A stretch of DNA of 64,000 bases from Companilactobacillus kimchii DSM 13961 = JCM 10707. GTDB taxonomy: Bacteria > Bacillota > Bacilli > Lactobacillales > Lactobacillaceae. This document shows, piece after piece, positions 54,957 through 63,387 of the stretch (positions are counted from its first letter, which is position 1; each line of letters starts with the position of its first letter). Below the pieces are notes generated by a model, which searched no databases, was not told where the DNA came from, and saw only the letters and a program-made list of their open reading frames with translations. The stretch is from assembly GCF_001435445.1 (NCBI RefSeq), contig NZ_AZDH01000014.1:62001-126000 (forward strand), read 5' to 3'. The translations under genes were made by a program, and so were the position numbers.

Positions 54957-56046
54957 ATCTATTAACGATTTCCTTCACAGCTGATAATAGTTTCGTAATA
55001 TCCTCATCATAAACTTCCCCAATATTACCAATTCTAAATGTTGGCACTTGAGAAATCTTCCCAGGATAAATAACAAACCCATCTTCCTTTAATTCTTGAT
55101 AGAATTTATGAAAATCAAAATCATCACTTGGATAAATAAATGACGTGATAATTGGTGATTGAAATTCTTCATCAATTAAAACTTTAAAACCAAGTTCTTC
55201 CATACCAGAGGCCAGATGCTTTTGATTATTTACATAACGTTGATGGCGTGCTATTACTCCACCTTCTTCATTTAGCTCCTTTAGAGCTTCCGCAAAAGCA
55301 TGGACAACATGAGTTGGTGAAGTAAATCTCCACTTACCATTGTTACGTTCCATTTCATCATATTGTCCATATAGATCCAGCGACAATGTTCTAGCAATTC
55401 CTTTAGCGGCTTCTAAAATCTTTCTTTTAGCAATAACAAATGAGAATCCAGGTACGCCTTGAATACATTTGTTAGAACTACTAATCAAGAAATCAATTTT
55501 ATTAGCTTTCACATCAATTGGAACTCCACCAAAACTACTCATTGCATCGACAATTGTGATTACTCCACGATCACTGACCTTAGGAATAATTTCTTCAATT
55601 GGATTTAGAATTCCAGTTGTTGTTTCGCAATGAATCATTGCAAAATGAGTTACGTCTGGATTTTCATCCAAAGCTTTTGTAACTTGTTCCAAAGTAATTG
55701 GTTGTCTTTCATCAACAACTAAATCAACATGCTTAATACCATAAACATCAGCCATTTCACTGATACGTTTACCATATGCACCATTGATAGCAATTAATAA
55801 CTTATCATTATCAGAAATAGTCGAACTAATTACTGATTCAACTCCATAAGTTCCACTACCTTGAATTGGTACAGCTGAATATTCTTCTTCACTAACTTGT
55901 GCTACGTCCAGTAGCGAATGACGAAATGATTGTGTAATCTTTTTATAATCGTCATCCCAAGTACAGTAATCAAAATCCATTGCACCTTTTACTTTTTCAC
56001 TAGTAGTTAATGGTCCAGGTGTTAGAAGCAAATATTTTTTTACCAT
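54955..56046 (-). CDS. phnW: 2-Aminoethylphosphonate-pyruvate transaminase
   Basis: 363 residues, class V PLP enzyme. TPGPLTTSEKVK, VDAMSSFGGVP (Asp167) and the PLP Lys193 in SSNKCIQGVPG. Converts 2-aminoethylphosphonate to phosphonoacetaldehyde. Last gene of phnDCEE-X-W; overlaps phnX by 7 nt. Confidence 0.94.
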   Translation of the reverse strand: MVKKYLLLTPGPLTTSEKVKGAMDFDYCTWDDDYKKITQSFRHSLLDVAQVSEEEYSAVPIQGSGTYGVESVISSTISDNDKLLIAINGAYGKRISEMADVYGIKHVDLVVDERQPITLEQVTKALDENPDVTHFAMIHCETTTGILNPIEEIIPKVSDRGVITIVDAMSSFGGVPIDVKANKIDFLISSSNKCIQGVPGFSFVIAKRKILEAAKGIARTLSLDLYGQYDEMERNNGKWRFTSPTHVVHAFAEALKELNEEGGVIARHQRYVNNQKHLASGMEELGFKVLIDEEFQSPIITSFIYPSDDFDFHKFYQELKEDGFVIYPGKISQVPTFRIGNIGEVYDEDITKLLSAVKEIVNR

Positions 56047-56834
56047 TTTTTATCCATCGATTCATTTAAATATTCAATAATTTGAACCAAGTCATAAATG
56101 CTGTCAATTATAAAATCAGCATTAACAGATTCAAATTTACGTTTTACTTCATTACGTTTAGCAATTTGTTGCTCGTTATCCAATTCATCAAATTCAACCT
56201 GTGATAATCCCATTAAACTACTGCCTTCGACTATCCCAACTGTTTTGACACCAGCATTACGACCTTCTTCAATATCTACTAAAGTATCCCCTACTTTAAT
56301 TATCTTTTTGGAATCATCAATATTGAATTTTCTCATAATCAATTGGATCATTGCTGGAGAAGGACGTCCTTGATTATTAACATCTTCCGACGTCACAACT
56401 AAATCAGGAGTATAGCCATATTCTGCAGCTTTATATTCAACAATCTTCATCATTTCCGCAGTATAACCAGTAGTAGTTGCAACTTTAATGCCGTAATCTT
56501 TCAAATAATTGAAAGTCTTTAATACACCTGATTTCAATTCTGTATATTCTTTTAAATAATGAATCAATGATTGTTGAAAACCGGCATATATTTTTTTACG
56601 GTCATCATTGTTAGGTAATGCTGAATACTTTTCTTGCCACTGCTGCTTAACATCATCGAGTTCAAGAATTTTGCCAATGTGGTCCCACTTGGCCATTCCC
56701 ATATCTCGACGAATTTCTTCATCACTTAATTCTATTCCGGCATCTTTAAACGCCTTTTTGAATGCGATGACTGGTGCTAAACTCCCATAATCAACGGTTG
56801 TTCCCGCCCAGTCGAAAATAACTGCTTCAATCAT
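56040..56834 (-). CDS. phnX: Phosphonoacetaldehyde hydrolase (phosphonatase)
   Basis: 264 residues, HAD fold. Nucleophile Asp8 in IFDWAGTTVDYG, Schiff-base Lys49 in MGMAKWDHI, KVGDTLVDIEEGRNAG. Splits the C-P bond to acetaldehyde and phosphate. Partner of PhnW. About 18 bp downstream of the second permease. Confidence 0.95.
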   Translation of the reverse strand: MIEAVIFDWAGTTVDYGSLAPVIAFKKAFKDAGIELSDEEIRRDMGMAKWDHIGKILELDDVKQQWQEKYSALPNNDDRKKIYAGFQQSLIHYLKEYTELKSGVLKTFNYLKDYGIKVATTTGYTAEMMKIVEYKAAEYGYTPDLVVTSEDVNNQGRPSPAMIQLIMRKFNIDDSKKIIKVGDTLVDIEEGRNAGVKTVGIVEGSSLMGLSQVEFDELDNEQQIAKRNEVKRKFESVNADFIIDSIYDLVQIIEYLNESMDKKW

Positions 56835-56852
56835 AAAAATTCTCTCCCTAAC

Positions 56853-57704
56853 TTAACGATCTAAATAGAAATGTCTTATTTTGACCGCAATAAACTCAAG
56901 CAAAAATGTTACTAAAATAATTAAGTAAACGATAAATCCTACTTCATGAAAATCAAAACTCATACCACTGGCAACAAATAATTGGTATCCAATTCCTCCG
57001 GCACCAGCGGCAGCGCCAACAGCAATTGCATTAGCAAAGTTAATTTCTAAACGAATAAACGTCCATGAAACAAATGAGGCCATGATGGTTGGCCAAATAG
57101 CTTGAAATACAATTACCCAAAATTTACTTCCTGTAACTTCCAATGATTCAATAGTAGATTTATCAATTCCTTCAATACTTTCTGAATAAGCTTTAGTTAA
57201 GTAAGCCACACTGTGGAAACTTAATCCTAAAATAGCCGCAGTTGATCCTAATCCACAAACAATGGAAAAGATCAAAGCCCAGATAATTGTTGGAATAGCT
57301 CTTACAACAGCCATAACTACTCTAATAATTGTTCCTAGATAAACATTAGTTAGATTTTTAGAAGCTAAGACGGCAAAGAAAAATCCGAATACAGCTCCAA
57401 TAATGGTTGTCATAATTGAAATGAGCAAGCTCATTCCTAAACCTTGTAGTAGTTCTCCTAATCCATCACTACCAGTACTAGGTTGTAAAAACATTTGGTG
57501 GAGTGTTGACGTTAATTCTTTAACTGCTGCATTTAACTGCACATTAGCCGTATCCAAATGTGTCAGTGTAAAACCTGTAATCAACAATAATGAGACGAAT
57601 ACTAACAAAATCATTACTCGGGATAAACTAGTCTCATGTAATTTAATGTTGGGTGAACTTGGCAACTGAGGTTTTTTAATAACCCTATCTTCGCTATCTA
57701 TCAT
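56853..57704 (-). CDS. phnE: Phosphonate ABC transporter permease PhnE (second)
   Basis: 283 residues, six membrane helices with an N-terminal cytoplasmic extension. Coupling motif ESLEVTGSKFWVIVFQAIWPTIMASF. Its ATG overlaps the stop of the other permease. Confidence 0.92.
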   Translation of the reverse strand: MIDSEDRVIKKPQLPSSPNIKLHETSLSRVMILLVFVSLLLITGFTLTHLDTANVQLNAAVKELTSTLHQMFLQPSTGSDGLGELLQGLGMSLLISIMTTIIGAVFGFFFAVLASKNLTNVYLGTIIRVVMAVVRAIPTIIWALIFSIVCGLGSTAAILGLSFHSVAYLTKAYSESIEGIDKSTIESLEVTGSKFWVIVFQAIWPTIMASFVSWTFIRLEINFANAIAVGAAAGAGGIGYQLFVASGMSFDFHEVGFIVYLIILVTFLLEFIAVKIRHFYLDR

Positions 57705-58492
57705 AAGATTACCTTTCTAATTTGATTTGAAATTAATTCCAGTCCAATTACCACGATAATAATGGACAAGACAGTCATTCCAGCAGCATCAAATCTAAAG
57801 CTCTTGTAATATAAATCGAAAATGAATCCAATCCCTGTACCTGTCAAAATTCCAACCAACGTAGCATCACGGACGTTATTTTCTATCATATAAAGAATCC
57901 AACTTAGAACACTAGGCAAGATTTGTGGCAAAACAGCTTGAAAGATAACTTGGAAATAACTTGCCCCAGTAGCTTTCAAAGCCAACATCGTCTCACTTGC
58001 CTCGTCCTCAATAATCTCCATAAAAGCACGGATTAAAAATCCAATGGACATTAATAGCAAAGCTAAGAATCCAGTAAAATCACTTTGTTTAAATGAAAAT
58101 AGTAAAATCATTGACCAAGCAACTAATGGAATATTTCTAAAGAAAGAAGCTATTCCACGCACAATCAATTGAACAAAGCCATTTATACCAGTGACTTTAG
58201 AACCAATTAGAGCTACAAAGATGGAAATAATAGCAGCCACTACTGTTGAAGAAATGGCCAACAACACCGTTTGCATCAATTTTTGCCAAATCTTAGGTAG
58301 ATACTCTACTGACTTAGCTGTAGGTTGAAAGTTAATACCTAACCACCCAAAAGCTCTGGGAACTGCCATTAGTCCGCTTAAATTATCAAAGTTTAGAACC
58401 CAACTACCTAATATATAGGTACCGCCAATAATTGCGATTATCGCGGTTTGATACCAACCTTTGCGTGTTAAATATTTTGCAGAAGATTGCAT
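57701..58492 (-). CDS. phnE: Phosphonate ABC transporter permease PhnE (first)
   Basis: 263 residues, six membrane helices; ETMLALKATGASYFQVIFQAVLPQ is the coupling motif. Stop overlaps the next gene start and its start touches the phnC stop. Two different permeases are usual for this importer. Confidence 0.92.
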   Translation of the reverse strand: MQSSAKYLTRKGWYQTAIIAIIGGTYILGSWVLNFDNLSGLMAVPRAFGWLGINFQPTAKSVEYLPKIWQKLMQTVLLAISSTVVAAIISIFVALIGSKVTGINGFVQLIVRGIASFFRNIPLVAWSMILLFSFKQSDFTGFLALLLMSIGFLIRAFMEIIEDEASETMLALKATGASYFQVIFQAVLPQILPSVLSWILYMIENNVRDATLVGILTGTGIGFIFDLYYKSFRFDAAGMTVLSIIIVVIGLELISNQIRKVIL

Positions 58493-59247
58493 TATTCAAG
58501 CTCCTTTGTAATGTCTTGATCATAGAGCGTCCTCAAAATATCTTCTGATAACAAATCAGCGGCTTCGTCAAAGACTAATTGTCCCTTACGAATACCAATA
58601 ATTTGGTCAGCATATTTTTTTGCCATGTTTATTTGATGTAAATTGGCAACACAAATCAAATTGTATTCTTCAGTTAAATCTTTAAGCAATTGCATTACAG
58701 TTTGTGCAGATGCTGGATCAAGTGAGGCAATCGGTTCATCACACAAGATGACCTTAGGGTGTTGGATTAAAGAGCGAGCAATCCCAACTCGTTGTTTTTG
58801 ACCACCACTTAATTCAGAACATCTTTGCAATGCAAAATCTTCTAAACCAACTTTCTTTAATAAAGACATAGCCTCTTCTTTTTCGGCTTGGGTATAACGA
58901 CCGAAAACACCAGCCAAAGTTGATTTATAACCCAAACGACCATGTAAAACATTTTCAATAACAGTCAATCGCTCAACCAAATTATAATTTTGAAAAACCA
59001 TTCCAATCTGACGACGATATTTTCTTAATTGAGCTTTATTAGCCGAACGAATATTACTACCATCAAGAAGAATCTCTCCATTATCATCTTTGATTAATTG
59101 ATTCAAACTTCTCAATATTGTTGTTTTACCAGCACCAGATGGTCCAATAATAGCGACAAATGTCCCTGGCTTAACACTGAAAGATATGTTTGTTAGAGCT
59201 GGATGATCTTTTTGGTAACTTTTGTCTAAATTCTTAACTTCTAACAT
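58492..59247 (-). CDS. phnC: Phosphonate ABC transporter ATP-binding protein PhnC
   Basis: 251 residues. Walker A GPSGAGKTT, Q-loop VFQNYNLVERLTVIENVLHGRLG (PhnC-type), signature LSGGQKQRVGIARS, Walker B VILCDEPIASLDP. AGGCGGCC-type upstream region, 11 bp from phnD. Confidence 0.94.
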   Translation of the reverse strand: MLEVKNLDKSYQKDHPALTNISFSVKPGTFVAIIGPSGAGKTTILRSLNQLIKDDNGEILLDGSNIRSANKAQLRKYRRQIGMVFQNYNLVERLTVIENVLHGRLGYKSTLAGVFGRYTQAEKEEAMSLLKKVGLEDFALQRCSELSGGQKQRVGIARSLIQHPKVILCDEPIASLDPASAQTVMQLLKDLTEEYNLICVANLHQINMAKKYADQIIGIRKGQLVFDEAADLLSEDILRTLYDQDITKELE

Positions 59248-59258
59248 AGGCCGCCTCT

Positions 59259-60302
59259 TTATTTACCAACTAGTTCATGAGTAGGTTTGTACCATTCATC
59301 ATCAACTTTTAGAAGAACAGTTTTGTCTGTTTTCTTTTGCCATAGAGTTGGTGTTTTACCTTTTCCATCAGAGAATAGATCTTTATTATTTGTAATATCT
59401 TTTGATGTAAAGTGTTTTGCAATTGCGTCAATATCATCTTTACTTAGGGCTTTTGAATTTACAACGAAAGGTCCATTTTGTACTGGCAATACTGAAAGGT
59501 TAACTAATTCCTTACCTTTGAATTCTGCGAATGGTGCATCAGCATCACTTCTTACAGTGAATGTTGAACCAACTTTGTCATAACTACCAGATGTAACCTT
59601 TAGGAATGGTGTAAGGTCACCATCGTCAAATGCAGCAACGTCAGCGTCACCTTTTAGCAAGTTAATGGCTGAACCTGGGTGAGTACTACCGTAAAGAACT
59701 TTATCGAAGAATTTGCCACCTTCTGATAATTGGTCTTTATTCTTTAATTTAAAGTGCTTTTGAATTTCATCTGTTGGTACGGCGAAACCTGAAGTTGAAC
59801 TTGTTGAAACAAATGATGCTTTCTTACCTTTGATGTTATCAATGCTGTACTTACCGTCTTTTTTGTATTGATCTGCCTTACCTTTTTGAACCATCAAATA
59901 TGAACGGTAACTAGCACCTTTGGTTGTACCATCAGGACCTGATTGGAGAAGCAATGGAACAACTTTTTCATTCTTAGCATGTGCTTGGATATAACCGTCA
60001 GCACCCATGAATGCTAATTGAGCCTTACCTGAAGCGATAGCTTCGATAGCAATATTGTAATCTGTAGTTGTTTGAATATTAATTTTCTTACCAGTTGCTT
60101 TATGTAATTCTTCTTTCAATGCCTTTCTTGAAGCACTGAAATTTTTAGCTGATTCATTTGGATAGAAAACCATTGTGATTTCCTTACTGCTGTTGCTACC
60201 AGCTTTTGGTGAAGCTGAACTCTTTGAAGAACAACCAGCTAAGACACCGGTTAATAATAAAAATACCCCTAGAAAAGCGGTTAATAATCGCCCTTTTTTC
60301 AT
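59259..60302 (-). CDS. phnD: Phosphonate-binding lipoprotein PhnD
   Basis: 347 residues. Lipobox LAGC (Cys24), Ser-rich linker, then ITMVFYPNESAKNFSA and SGKAQLAFMGADGYIQA, typical of PhnD/PtxB-like binding proteins. Captures phosphonates, most likely 2-aminoethylphosphonate given phnWX. GGGAG ribosome binding site. First gene of the operon. Confidence 0.94.
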   Translation of the reverse strand: MKKGRLLTAFLGVFLLLTGVLAGCSSKSSASPKAGSNSSKEITMVFYPNESAKNFSASRKALKEELHKATGKKINIQTTTDYNIAIEAIASGKAQLAFMGADGYIQAHAKNEKVVPLLLQSGPDGTTKGASYRSYLMVQKGKADQYKKDGKYSIDNIKGKKASFVSTSSTSGFAVPTDEIQKHFKLKNKDQLSEGGKFFDKVLYGSTHPGSAINLLKGDADVAAFDDGDLTPFLKVTSGSYDKVGSTFTVRSDADAPFAEFKGKELVNLSVLPVQNGPFVVNSKALSKDDIDAIAKHFTSKDITNNKDLFSDGKGKTPTLWQKKTDKTVLLKVDDEWYKPTHELVGK

Positions 60303-60348
60303 AACTAACTCCCAACTTTCTATTTCATTTTTTCGAACAATCTTAGAT

Positions 60349-60387
60349 TAACAAAGCTATGTAAATTAACGATTAACTTTCTGTAAA
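60349..60387 (-). promoter_or_regulatory. Pho-box array upstream of phnD
   Basis: On the minus strand TTTACA (60387-60382), TTAATC (60376-60371), TTTACA (60365-60360) and TTGTTA (60354-60349) stand exactly 11 bp apart. The same spacing and core occur before pstS. A TAAGAT (60345-60340) may be the -10. This implies phosphate-limitation control of phosphonate uptake. Confidence 0.68.
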
Positions 60388-60464
60388 ATATATTTTTATA
60401 AACTTTACATGTTTTAAACAATTTATATACAAATGACAATCTTCCGCCATCGTCAAGTCAGCGC

Positions 60465-60470
60465 TATAAT
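60465..60470 (+). promoter_or_regulatory. -10 element of the aldo/keto reductase gene
   Basis: TATAAT, 28 bp before the start codon; -35 candidate TTCCGC is poor. Confidence 0.5.
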
Positions 60471-60498
60471 AGATTTGAAAAAAATGGGAGGTAAGTTT

Positions 60499-61368
60499 AT
60501 GGCAACAAATATTCCTTATGTTGAATTAGCAAACGGTGTTACAATTCCTCAAGTTGGTCTGGGTGTATTCAAAATGAGTGACGAGGAAGTTCTTAATAGT
60601 GTTAAATGGGCCATTGAGAGTGGCTACAGACATATTGATACAGCAAGTTTCTATGACAACGAAGAAGCTGTCGGTAAGGCAATTAAAGCAACGGGAATTG
60701 ATCGTAAATATCTTTTCGTAACTACTAAAGTTTGGAACGATGTCCGTGGATACGATGAAACTATTGCTCAATTCAATAAATCTTTGAAAAAATTAGGTAT
60801 GGATTATCTAGATTTGTATCTAATTCATTGGCCAGCAGCTGGTTTTGAAGAAAATTGGCGAGCCATGGAAGACCTATATAAACAAGGTAAGATTAAAGCT
60901 ATCGGTGTCTCCAACTTCAAAGCACACCATATTAAAGAGTTGATGAAAACAGCTACGATTGCCCCAATGGTCGATCAAATTGAAACTCATCCTTATTTCC
61001 AAGAAAATGATCTTCATGAATACTTAAAGAAACATCACATTGCCCATGAATCATGGAGTCCACTTGGCGGTGGTGTCAATAAAGTTATCGATGATCCAAT
61101 TATTAAACAAATTGCTGAAAATCATCAAAAGTCACCAGCACAAGTAGTCCTACGTTGGCACATTCAACGTGGCGAAATTATTATCCCTAAATCAACTCAT
61201 GAAAATCGTATTAAAGAAAATATCCAACTGTTCGACTATCATTTCAATTTAAGTCCTGAAGAAATGGAACAAATCTCTCAATTGGACAGCAATAAACGTG
61301 TTGGAGCTGATCCTGACGACACTGAATTCTTAAAAGAATCAACAACTTACACAACTCAAAATCACTAA
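60499..61368 (+). CDS. Aldo/keto reductase (2,5-diketogluconate reductase family)
   Basis: Start at ATG 60499 (MATNIPYVELANGVTIPQ) with GGGAGG 8 bp upstream. About 289 residues. GYRHIDTASFYDNEEAVG (Asp/Tyr of the catalytic tetrad), LYLIHWPAAG, VSNFKAHHI, IIPKSTHENRI. NADPH-dependent reduction of aldehydes and ketones. Divergent from phnD; link to phosphonate metabolism not supported. Confidence 0.94.
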   Translation: MATNIPYVELANGVTIPQVGLGVFKMSDEEVLNSVKWAIESGYRHIDTASFYDNEEAVGKAIKATGIDRKYLFVTTKVWNDVRGYDETIAQFNKSLKKLGMDYLDLYLIHWPAAGFEENWRAMEDLYKQGKIKAIGVSNFKAHHIKELMKTATIAPMVDQIETHPYFQENDLHEYLKKHHIAHESWSPLGGGVNKVIDDPIIKQIAENHQKSPAQVVLRWHIQRGEIIIPKSTHENRIKENIQLFDYHFNLSPEEMEQISQLDSNKRVGADPDDTEFLKESTTYTTQNH

Positions 61369-61374
61369 TAAGCA

Positions 61375-61411
61375 GAAAAAAAAGACCATCCCTTCGGATG
61401 ATCTTTTTTTA
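61375..61411. terminator. Bidirectional terminator
   Basis: AAAGACCATCC (61381-61391) with GGATGATCTTT (61396-61406), flanked by an A-run and a T-run. Ends the reductase and the opposing permease. Confidence 0.85.
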
Positions 61412-61415
61412 TATT

Positions 61416-62192
61416 CTAACGAACTGTTTCGATCCAACGTTTCATCAAATAAATATTAATGACACTAAAGAGCGCTATCCAAACACACGCAATACCTGAA
61501 CCAATCCACAAGGTTGAATTCAACTGTCTAACCGTATCAATTTGGAAATCATTTTGATAAAAAGCTGTGAAAATGTTAAACATAATATAATTAAAAGCCC
61601 ATAGTGATAAGCCAATGACAACCAAATAAACTAAGAATAAAACAAACTTTTGTCGACCAAATGGTAAAAAGCCACTGACCAAATTAACAATAAAATGAAT
61701 CAAAGTAATACCAGACCAAACTACGATAGTAGCTAAAGCCATAAACAATAAAAGTTGAATTGCTGCCATGATATCTTGAGAACTAATATTGTTATTGAAC
61801 TGCTTATATTTAGAGTATTTAATTATTATAGCAATTAAATCTATTAGACCATTTATAACGGTTTCCACAATCCATAGATAAACAGTTGCCAAAAATGTCG
61901 TTAAGATATTGCTTAAGTATAATTTAGTATCAGAAATAGGAATCAAACGATAATTACTACTTGTCAGGACACGTTCATTAACACGTGACAACATGACAAC
62001 ACTAACAAAATTAACAATCATTATGCTTGAAATAAATAGTACTGGAATAAATTCAAAGCTACTATATCCCATTTTAAAAAGATTGATGAAAAAAATAACT
62101 ACGATGGCTATTGCGTCAATTACTAAAATCCAATTCATCAATTTGAATTTATTCCACATTAGGTTTTTACTTACTCCCCAAAAATTACTCAT
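61416..62192 (-). CDS. ABC transporter permease subunit
   Basis: 258 residues with about six membrane helices (LMNWILVIDAIAIVVIFFINLF and others), starting MSNFWGVSKNLMWNKFKLMN. ABC-2-like in topology. Its ATG overlaps the stop of the ATPase (ATGA). With the ATPase it resembles YtrCDEF-type exporters. Substrate unknown. Confidence 0.8.
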   Translation of the reverse strand: MSNFWGVSKNLMWNKFKLMNWILVIDAIAIVVIFFINLFKMGYSSFEFIPVLFISSIMIVNFVSVVMLSRVNERVLTSSNYRLIPISDTKLYLSNILTTFLATVYLWIVETVINGLIDLIAIIIKYSKYKQFNNNISSQDIMAAIQLLLFMALATIVVWSGITLIHFIVNLVSGFLPFGRQKFVLFLVYLVVIGLSLWAFNYIMFNIFTAFYQNDFQIDTVRQLNSTLWIGSGIACVWIALFSVINIYLMKRWIETVR

Positions 62193-62899
62193 CGAGCTAA
62201 TCCCCCTTCATAAACCTTTTCGTAATATTCTTCGATTCCTAAATGATATTTCATTTGAATATTTTCTACAGAATCTACTTCGTAAACTGTCTGATCCTTG
62301 ATGATCACAATATCATCCAACAAACTGGCAATTTCCGTTACATAGTGGTCACTGATAATAATCGTTGAATCATCGGTCTTCCAACGAATAATACTACTAA
62401 TAATTTTCTTACGTGACATACTATCGATACCATTTAAAGGTTCATCCAAAAGGTACAGTTTAGTTTCCCTAGATAAAGCCAAAGCTATGACTAACTTTCC
62501 ACGGGTACCTGTTGATAACGAAGCTAAACGCTTAGAACCATCTAAATTCAAATACTCAGAGATTTCTTTATATTTTTCATCAGAGAAGTCACTATAAGCA
62601 TTACGATAAAATCTGACAATATCATCAATTCTTGAACTTCTAGCAAAGCCATCTAAATAATCGCTCAAACTAACCTGAGATTTGATTTTAGATTTCTGCG
62701 TCATGCCATTAACTGTAATATTCTTTTCACTACTAGCATTAACCCCTGCAATCAAACGCATCAAAGTGGTTTTACCTGAACCGTTCTCGCCTAACAAACC
62801 AATAATTTTTCCACTATCTAAACTCAAATTAATATGGTTCAAAATTGTTTTACTATTTTTTCGATAACTAAGATTATCAATTTCTAAAATTTTACTCAT
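62189..62899 (-). CDS. ABC transporter ATP-binding subunit (YtrB-like)
   Basis: Start at ATG 62899 (MSKILEIDNLSYRKNSKT). About 236 residues. Walker A GLLGENGSGKTT, Walker B KLYLLDEPLNGID; the signature is modified (SLSTGTRGKLVIALALSR). The start overlaps the regulator's end (ATGAGTAA), so they are coupled. No membrane part. Confidence 0.88.
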   Translation of the reverse strand: MSKILEIDNLSYRKNSKTILNHINLSLDSGKIIGLLGENGSGKTTLMRLIAGVNASSEKNITVNGMTQKSKIKSQVSLSDYLDGFARSSRIDDIVRFYRNAYSDFSDEKYKEISEYLNLDGSKRLASLSTGTRGKLVIALALSRETKLYLLDEPLNGIDSMSRKKIISSIIRWKTDDSTIIISDHYVTEIASLLDDIVIIKDQTVYEVDSVENIQMKYHLGIEEYYEKVYEGGLAR

Positions 62900-63266
62900 G
62901 GTCATCATCCCTCTGCTTAACATACTTAATAAAACTATCAATTATTTCGTCGTTACTCATTTTTAAAGCATGCAATTTATCATATGTTTCATCCAATGTA
63001 CTCTTCACAATACGATCCCTCAATTCCCCAATAATTGTCTCGTCGCTCGTTATGAAATTCCCTTTACCACGTTGGGCCGCAATAATATGCTCTTCAGTCA
63101 TTTCTTTTAAAGCCTTTTGAACAGTATTAGAATTAGCTGTAAATTGAACTGCCAACTGTCGTACCGATGGTAATTGCGAACCTGGTTCATATTCATGTGA
63201 AATAATCTTATGATATAAAATTTCTTTAATTTGCAAATATATCGGAATGTTATCAATATATTCCAT
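62892..63266 (-). CDS. GntR-family regulator, YtrA subfamily
   Basis: Start at ATG 63266 (MEYIDNIPIYLQIKEILYHK) with GGAGG 7 bp upstream. 124 residues: GntR winged helix (PGSQLPSVRQLAVQFTANSNTVQKALKEM) and only a short C-terminal part, as in YtrA. Likely represses its own operon through the dyad upstream. Heads regulator-ATPase-permease. Confidence 0.9.
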   Translation of the reverse strand: MEYIDNIPIYLQIKEILYHKIISHEYEPGSQLPSVRQLAVQFTANSNTVQKALKEMTEEHIIAAQRGKGNFITSDETIIGELRDRIVKSTLDETYDKLHALKMSNDEIIDSFIKYVKQRDDDHE

Positions 63267-63280
63267 TATTTTTCCTCCAC

Positions 63281-63304
63281 ACTGTCCTACTACACTAATA
63301 CAGT
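63281..63304. promoter_or_regulatory. Candidate GntR operator
   Basis: ACTGT (63281-63285) and ACAGT (63300-63304) with an inner TACT/AGTA partial symmetry. It covers the -10 (TACTGT) of a promoter with -35 TTGATT 17 bp away on the minus strand, right before the gntR gene. Confidence 0.45.
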
Positions 63305-63345
63305 ACATCCTAGATAAATAAAAATCAACCATTTTATTTACCTAC

Positions 63346-63383
63346 ATAAAAAAATAAGTATCAGTCACAAAAGACTGATACCC
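63346..63383 (-). terminator. Terminator after the antiporter gene
   Basis: GTATCAGTC (63358-63366) with GACTGATAC (63373-63381), 6-base loop, and a U-rich tail on the minus strand. Confidence 0.85.
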
Positions 63384-63387
63384 ACAA

